Assembly (NCBI RefSeq): GCF_014648255.1
Contig: NZ_BMQT01000010.1
Span: 1 to 64,000 of the forward strand
Reading direction: 5' to 3'
DNA length: 64,000 nt
Origin: Nocardioides albus
GTDB taxonomy: Bacteria; Actinomycetota; Actinomycetes; Propionibacteriales; Nocardioidaceae
Of this stretch, positions 60,038 through 64,000 are shown piece by piece. The number at the start of each line of letters is the position of its first letter. Position 1 is the first letter of the stretch. Position numbers and translations under genes: made by a program. The notes under the pieces are model-generated. The model saw nothing but the letters and a program-made list of their open reading frames with translations, was not told where the DNA came from and did not search any database.

Positions 60038-61545
60038 CCGACACCGACGACCAGACGGGCGGCCCGGTCAGCGGCCCGGTCAGCGGCCTGACCGACGAGG
60101 ACGAGGGCTACCACAAGAGCCTGAGCCCACGGCAGCTGCAGATGATCGCGATCGGCGGTGCCATCGGCACCGGGCTGTTCCTGGGTGCGGGTGGCCGTCT
60201 GCACGAGGCCGGCCCGGGGCTGTTCCTCGTCTACGCCTTCTGCGGCGTGTTCGTCTTCCTCATCCTCCGAGCGCTCGGCGAGCTCGTGCTCCATCGACCG
60301 TCATCAGGCTCCTTCGTCTCCTACGCTCGTGAGTTCATGGGTGAGCCGGCCGCGTTCGCCGCCGGCTGGATGTACTTCCTGAACTGGGCGATGACATCGA
60401 TCGTCGACGTCACGGCGATCGCGACGTACATGCACTTCTGGGGCGCGTTCGAAGTGATCCCGCAATGGGTGATCGCGCTCGTCGCGCTCGCCGTGGTGCT
60501 GTCGATGAACCTGATCTCGGTCAAGCTCTTCGGCGAGCTCGAGTTCTGGGCGGCGCTCGTCAAGGTCGTCGCGCTGGTCGGGTTCCTCGTGCTCGGGACG
60601 ATCGTGCTCGCCCGTGGCGAGGGCCTCAACGGCCAGGAGACCGGGATCGGCATGGTCATCGACAACGGCGGGCTGTTCCCCGTCGGTGTCCTCCCGCTCG
60701 TCATCGTGGTCTCCGGTGTGGTCTTCGCGTACGCGGCGGTCGAGCTCGTCGGCACGGCGGCCGGCGAGACCGCGGAGCCGGCGAAGATCATGCCCCGCGC
60801 GATCAACTCCGTGATCGCGCGGATCGCGGTCTTCTACGTCGGCTCGCTGGTGCTGCTCGCGCTGCTGCTGCCCTACACGACCTATCAGGCCGACGAGAGC
60901 CCGTTCGTGACGTTCTTCGACGAGCTCGGGATCGCGAACTCCGGCACCATCATGAACCTCGTGGTGCTGACCGCCGCGCTCTCCTCGCTCAACGCCGGTC
61001 TCTACTCGACCGGCCGCATCCTGCGGTCGATGGCCATGAGCGGGAGCGCGCCGACCTTCACCGGGCGGATGTCGCGGAACGGTGTGCCGTACGGCGGGAT
61101 CCTGCTCACCGGTGTCATCACGCTCTTCGGTGTCGCTCTCAACGCGATCGTCCCGGGCCAGGCGTTCGAGATCGTGCTGAACATGTCGGCACTCGGCATC
61201 ATCGCGTCCTGGACCACCATCGTGCTCTGCCAGATCCTGCTCTACCGACAGTGGAAGAAGGGCCTGATGTACCGGCCCGAATTCCGGTTGTGGGGGTCGC
61301 CGTGGACGGGCTACGCGACGCTGGTCTTCCTCGCGACCGTGCTCGTCCTGATGGCCTTCGACTACCCGATCGGGACCTGGACCGTCGCAACCCTGGTCAT
61401 CATCGTCCCGGCGCTGATGATCGGTTGGCGCCTCGTGCGCGACCGTGTCCAGCAGATCGCGCACGAACGTGAGGGCTACACCGGCGCGATCCCGATCCGG
61501 GCCGAGCGCCCGACCACCGACGAGGGCGACAGGCCGAAGGACTGA
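60034..61545 (+). CDS. Amino-acid permease (APC superfamily, AnsP/CycA/GabP-like)
   Basis: 503 residues with twelve predicted membrane helices. Conserved start HKSLSPRQLQMIAIGGAIGTGLFLGAG (helix 1, substrate site GAIGTGLF) and GRLHEAGPGLFLVYAFCG. FMGEPAAFAAGWMYFLNWAMT and YAAVELVGTAAGETAEPAKIMPRAIN are family blocks. Likely a proton-coupled importer of a neutral or basic amino acid; the exact substrate cannot be read. The long N-terminal Gly-rich segment lies before helix 1. Ends just before its own terminator. Confidence 0.9.
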   Translation: MTDTDDQTGGPVSGPVSGLTDEDEGYHKSLSPRQLQMIAIGGAIGTGLFLGAGGRLHEAGPGLFLVYAFCGVFVFLILRALGELVLHRPSSGSFVSYAREFMGEPAAFAAGWMYFLNWAMTSIVDVTAIATYMHFWGAFEVIPQWVIALVALAVVLSMNLISVKLFGELEFWAALVKVVALVGFLVLGTIVLARGEGLNGQETGIGMVIDNGGLFPVGVLPLVIVVSGVVFAYAAVELVGTAAGETAEPAKIMPRAINSVIARIAVFYVGSLVLLALLLPYTTYQADESPFVTFFDELGIANSGTIMNLVVLTAALSSLNAGLYSTGRILRSMAMSGSAPTFTGRMSRNGVPYGGILLTGVITLFGVALNAIVPGQAFEIVLNMSALGIIASWTTIVLCQILLYRQWKKGLMYRPEFRLWGSPWTGYATLVFLATVLVLMAFDYPIGTWTVATLVIIVPALMIGWRLVRDRVQQIAHEREGYTGAIPIRAERPTTDEGDRPKD

Positions 61546-61550
61546 CAAGA

Positions 61551-61584
61551 GGCCGCGCGGATCAGGGGATGTACCCGCGCGGCC
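61551..61584 (+). terminator. Terminator of the permease gene
   Basis: GGCCGCGCGG (61551-61560) pairs with CCGCGCGGCC (61575-61584); 14-nt loop; GTT follows. It is 5 bp after the stop. Confidence 0.8.
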
Positions 61585-61590
61585 GTTGCC

Positions 61591-61631
61591 CTGCTCGACC
61601 CGTCCTCGATGGGCTGGGACGGGTCGAGCAG
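61591..61631 (-). terminator. Terminator of the secreted protease gene
   Basis: CTGCTCGACCCGTCC (61591-61605) pairs perfectly with GGACGGGTCGAGCAG (61617-61631) around an 11-nt loop, 7 bp after the minus-strand protease stop. Confidence 0.8.
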
Positions 61632-61638
61632 GTGGGGG

Positions 61639-62541
61639 TCAGGCGGCCTGGCCTTCGCCGACCGTGCCGGCGAGGATCTGGGAGGCGATGTCGAGCACGG
61701 TGTCGATCGGGATCGCGTAGCCGGAGATCTCGGCCGAGCCGGACGTCGCGGCGACGTTCATCCCGATGACCTCACCGTCCTCGTCCAACAGCGCTCCGCC
61801 GGAGTCGCCGGAGACGACGTCGGCGTCGGTCTCGATCAGGTTCCTCAGACTCGAGGCGGTGCCGTCCTCGTTGTCGACAGTGATCGAGGTGCTCGGGTCG
61901 GTCACCGTGCCGTCCGCGGCCGCGAGCGAGCCCTGACCCTTGGCGTTGCCGACGGCGGTGACCTCGTCACCGCGGTTGGCGTCATCGCGGTCGATCGCGA
62001 CTGTCGAGAGACCCGAGGCGTCCGCGAGCTGGAGTACCGCGACGTCGTGGACGTCGTCGTAGCCGAGGACGGCCGCGTCGTACGTCCAGCCCGTGGCGGG
62101 GTCGGTCACCGAGATCGAGGTGGCGCCCTCGACGACGTGGTGGTTGGTCACCACGATGCCGTCGTTCGTGATCGTGAGCCCCGTCCCGGCGCCCCGGGCC
62201 GAGCCGTAGTCGACGGTGGTGTCGATCAGGACGACGCCCGTCGACTCGGAGCCGGTCGCGGGCTCGGAGTCGACCGGCTGGGTCGAGGTGCCGAGGCCCT
62301 GCTGGTACGGGGCCCCGGGCTCGCCCTCGTAGCTGTCTCCGTAGCCGCCCGGGTAGCCGCTCCCGGAGCCGCCTCCGTAGCTCTCGACCGAGTCACCGGC
62401 ACCGTGCCCGGGCTCGGCTCCATACGTCATGGCGCCGCTGACCGCGGACACCGCCAACGCCGGCGCGACGAACGGGATCGCTACGAGCGGGATCGCCAGG
62501 ACGGCGAGAGCTGCGGGGTGAACACGGCGTGAGCGGGACAT
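61639..62541 (-). CDS. Secreted trypsin-like serine protease (HtrA/DegP-like)
   Basis: 300 residues. A signal peptide or signal anchor (about 10-35, ALAVLAIPLVAIPFVAPALAV) leads to a Gly/Ser/Tyr-rich spacer (40-85). The protease has the triad His (NDGIVVTNHHVVEG), Asp (YDDVHDVAVLQLAD) and Ser (VSGDSGGALLDEDGEVIG). No PDZ domain follows; the protein stops after the protease. It probably acts at or outside the membrane in protein quality control, or processes exported proteins. Preceded by AGGAGG. Confidence 0.88.
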   Translation of the reverse strand: MSRSRRVHPAALAVLAIPLVAIPFVAPALAVSAVSGAMTYGAEPGHGAGDSVESYGGGSGSGYPGGYGDSYEGEPGAPYQQGLGTSTQPVDSEPATGSESTGVVLIDTTVDYGSARGAGTGLTITNDGIVVTNHHVVEGATSISVTDPATGWTYDAAVLGYDDVHDVAVLQLADASGLSTVAIDRDDANRGDEVTAVGNAKGQGSLAAADGTVTDPSTSITVDNEDGTASSLRNLIETDADVVSGDSGGALLDEDGEVIGMNVAATSGSAEISGYAIPIDTVLDIASQILAGTVGEGQAA

Positions 62542-62727
62542 CGGGTCCTCCTTGAGGCGGTTGATGCCTCAAGATTCCGCTCGCTCCCTGTGGGGTTCCT
62601 GTGAGCCAGTCACGTGCTGGCTGGGAATGTTCCCGCCCCTCGGAATGAAACGGTGCCCGATGGGGTACTGCGGGGCATGGCCGAAGCCCCCGCACTCGTC
62701 CAGCAGCTGCCGGTCGGTGCCTCGTCG

Positions 62728-63552
62728 TCAGCCGTGGGCTCGGGTCGCGTCCGCACCGAGCTGCGCGATCGGATCCAGCGGAGTGACCTCTTGAGTGGCC
62801 AGATCGACCATCACCGCGGTGTCAGCGGGCACCGGCGTCCATCCGGGTTGTCCGAGACCGCTGGAGACGATCTCGAGACCGTGGTCGGTCCTGCGATAGT
62901 CCATCGCGAAGTACTCCGTGGTGTGGCGGGGCGGGATCTCGTCCTCGTCGTCGAAGATCTCCCGGAGCGCGCGCAGGGGCGAGTCAGCACGCGAATTGAT
63001 GTGGATCGCGAACATGTGTGTCCGGGTGAGCATCAGCGCGTTCAAGCTGCATCGCGGGAACTTCTGGACCAGCGTCGCCAGTGCTCGGGTGACTCCCTCG
63101 GCCTCGTCGCCGTACTTCTCCACGCTCTGGTGCACGAAGTGGAAGTAGCGCTCGCTGTCGGTGTCACCCCGCAGCCGCGCCCGGGACTCCGGCGTGAGCA
63201 GCGCCTCCAGGTCGGAGATCGGAGAGACGTGGCCGTTGTGGGCGAACGCCGCCCCGTCGGTCAGGAAGGGATGGGTGTTCTCCGGACGTACGTCGAGACC
63301 ACCGGTCGCCCAGCGCAGATGCACGAACCCGGCATGGGACAGCGGGGCCTCGACGAGCCTGCGATAGGTCGGGTCGACGTCCGCGGAACGCGGCGAGCTC
63401 GTCGTGCAGGTGCCCTCGGGCGTATGCCAGGCCATCCCCCAGCCGTCGGCGTGCACGGCGGTGAGCGAGGTGAACGCGTCCAGCCCCTCCTCTCCCAGCA
63501 GGTCGGCGACAGCGCAAGGGGAATCGGACACGTATCCGAACAGACGGCACAT
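62728..63552 (-). CDS. Class II glutamine amidotransferase (EgtC-like)
   Basis: 274 residues from MCRLFGYVSD (the catalytic Cys2 is exposed after Met removal). VHADGWGMAWH, FVHLRWATGG and THPFLTDGAAFAHNGHVSPI are the Ntn-hydrolase signature. EgtC hydrolyses gamma-glutamyl intermediates in ergothioneine synthesis, but no egtABD genes are in the window, so the role is open; YafJ-like is an equal choice. It is divergent from the partial carboxylate-amine ligase gene, which is also a glutamyl enzyme, with a gap of 45 bp. Confidence 0.85.
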   Translation of the reverse strand: MCRLFGYVSDSPCAVADLLGEEGLDAFTSLTAVHADGWGMAWHTPEGTCTTSSPRSADVDPTYRRLVEAPLSHAGFVHLRWATGGLDVRPENTHPFLTDGAAFAHNGHVSPISDLEALLTPESRARLRGDTDSERYFHFVHQSVEKYGDEAEGVTRALATLVQKFPRCSLNALMLTRTHMFAIHINSRADSPLRALREIFDDEDEIPPRHTTEYFAMDYRRTDHGLEIVSSGLGQPGWTPVPADTAVMVDLATQEVTPLDPIAQLGADATRAHG

Positions 63553-63597
63553 CGTCTGGTGACTCCTTCCAGAGAAAGGTGCGAACGGTGAACAGAC

Positions 63598-64000
63598 GCT
63601 CTTCAAGCAGTACCCATGACCAGGTCCGGACAGTCGGTGTCGAGGAGGAGCTCCTCCTCGTCGACGCCAAGACCGGTGTCCCGCGGTCGGTGGCCAGCGA
63701 GGTGCTGCGGGTGGCGCGCCGGCGGGGTGAGACCGAGGCAGATGCAGATGAGGCCGGGGGTTCGGTGGGACCGGAGATGCAGCAGCAGCAGGTCGAGACC
63801 GACACACCGCCGGAGGAGCATCTCGGGTTGCTCGAGCTGGAGCTGCGGAAGTGGCGCGACAAGGCGCGCGCGGCCGCGGCCGAGGCGGGCGCGTTGATCC
63901 TGGCCAGCGGCACGACCCCGTTGCCGGTACGTCCCCAGACCTTCGACGACGAGCGCTACGCGGCGATCACCGAGCAGTTCGGGCTGACTGCCAGCGAGCA
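63598..64000 (+). CDS. Glutamate-cysteine ligase family 2 (carboxylate-amine ligase), 5' part
   Basis: Open frame from a GTG at 63598 with AAAGGTG upstream, running off the right edge after about 134 codons. VRTVGVEEELLLVDAKTGVP is the GCS2 family signature, with the glutamate-binding EEE; the KARAAAAEAGALILASGTTPLPV stretch and the DDERYAAITEQFGL block also match. It probably forms a gamma-glutamyl bond (EgtA or YbdK type). An insert of about 60 acidic residues between the signature and the helical block is longer than usual. Confidence 0.85.

Overview
The window is high-GC actinobacterial chromosome. A PucR regulator, Ser/Thr kinases with a C-terminal membrane segment, a WhiB protein, a SpdB-type spread protein and many GTG/TTG starts point to Actinomycetota, and the overall flavour is Nocardioides-like (inference). 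The left edge lies a few bases upstream of a 16S rRNA gene on the minus strand. The rrn leader and three near-identical promoters are visible, with tyrS further upstream in the usual actinobacterial order.

Host DNA runs from 1 to about 7.15 kb (rrn leader, tyrS, membrane Ser/Thr kinase, PucR regulator, desaturase-reductase fusion). At 7154-7193 a tRNA gene with a CAT anticodon is cut in the anticodon region, and its 3' half reappears at 33903-33936. Between the halves is a 26.7-kb actinomycete integrative and conjugative element (AICE) flanked by the 13-bp repeat GAGGACTCATAAT. Its right half is a standard backbone: GntR repressor, several small proteins, FtsK-like translocase, SpdB-like membrane protein, WhiB protein, primase-polymerase, helicase-like Rep, an iteron-like array, Xis and Int. 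Next to int it carries a complete CAT tRNA gene with a recoded anticodon stem and the host gene's own proximal promoter sequence, which probably rescues the destroyed tRNA.

The left half (7.4-19.4 kb) is cargo rich in likely defence genes: a trypsin-like protease beside an unknown protein, a SprT-like metalloprotein, a DUF262/HNH protein joined to a 1,585-residue type ISP restriction-modification enzyme, and, divergent from it, a three-gene TIR / caspase-like protease / RyR-like-domain operon resembling type IV Thoeris. A 16-bp perfect palindrome lies between the two divergent systems. An HNH nuclease with a C-terminal membrane anchor sits at the right end.

From 34 kb the chromosome resumes: MBL hydrolase, GNAT protein, class A penicillin-binding protein, secreted RNase and a lipoprotein. 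Then comes a large L-rhamnose region. rhaI, a fused aldolase/dehydrogenase, rhaB, a small HTH protein and lutABC form one minus-strand run that can take L-rhamnose to DHAP and, through L-lactaldehyde and lactate, to pyruvate. rhaM, a LacI regulator and, 6 kb away, an ABC importer share TTGAAAGGTTTCAA-type operators. Between them is a second LacI-controlled sugar operon (oxidoreductase, DUF993, isomerase/epimerase). The window closes with a flavodoxin-fold oxidoreductase, an amino-acid permease, a secreted trypsin-like protease, a class II glutamine amidotransferase and the start of a GCS2-type carboxylate-amine ligase. Intergenic gaps in the host part hold mirrored repeat arrays that begin at the stop codon of the neighbouring gene.
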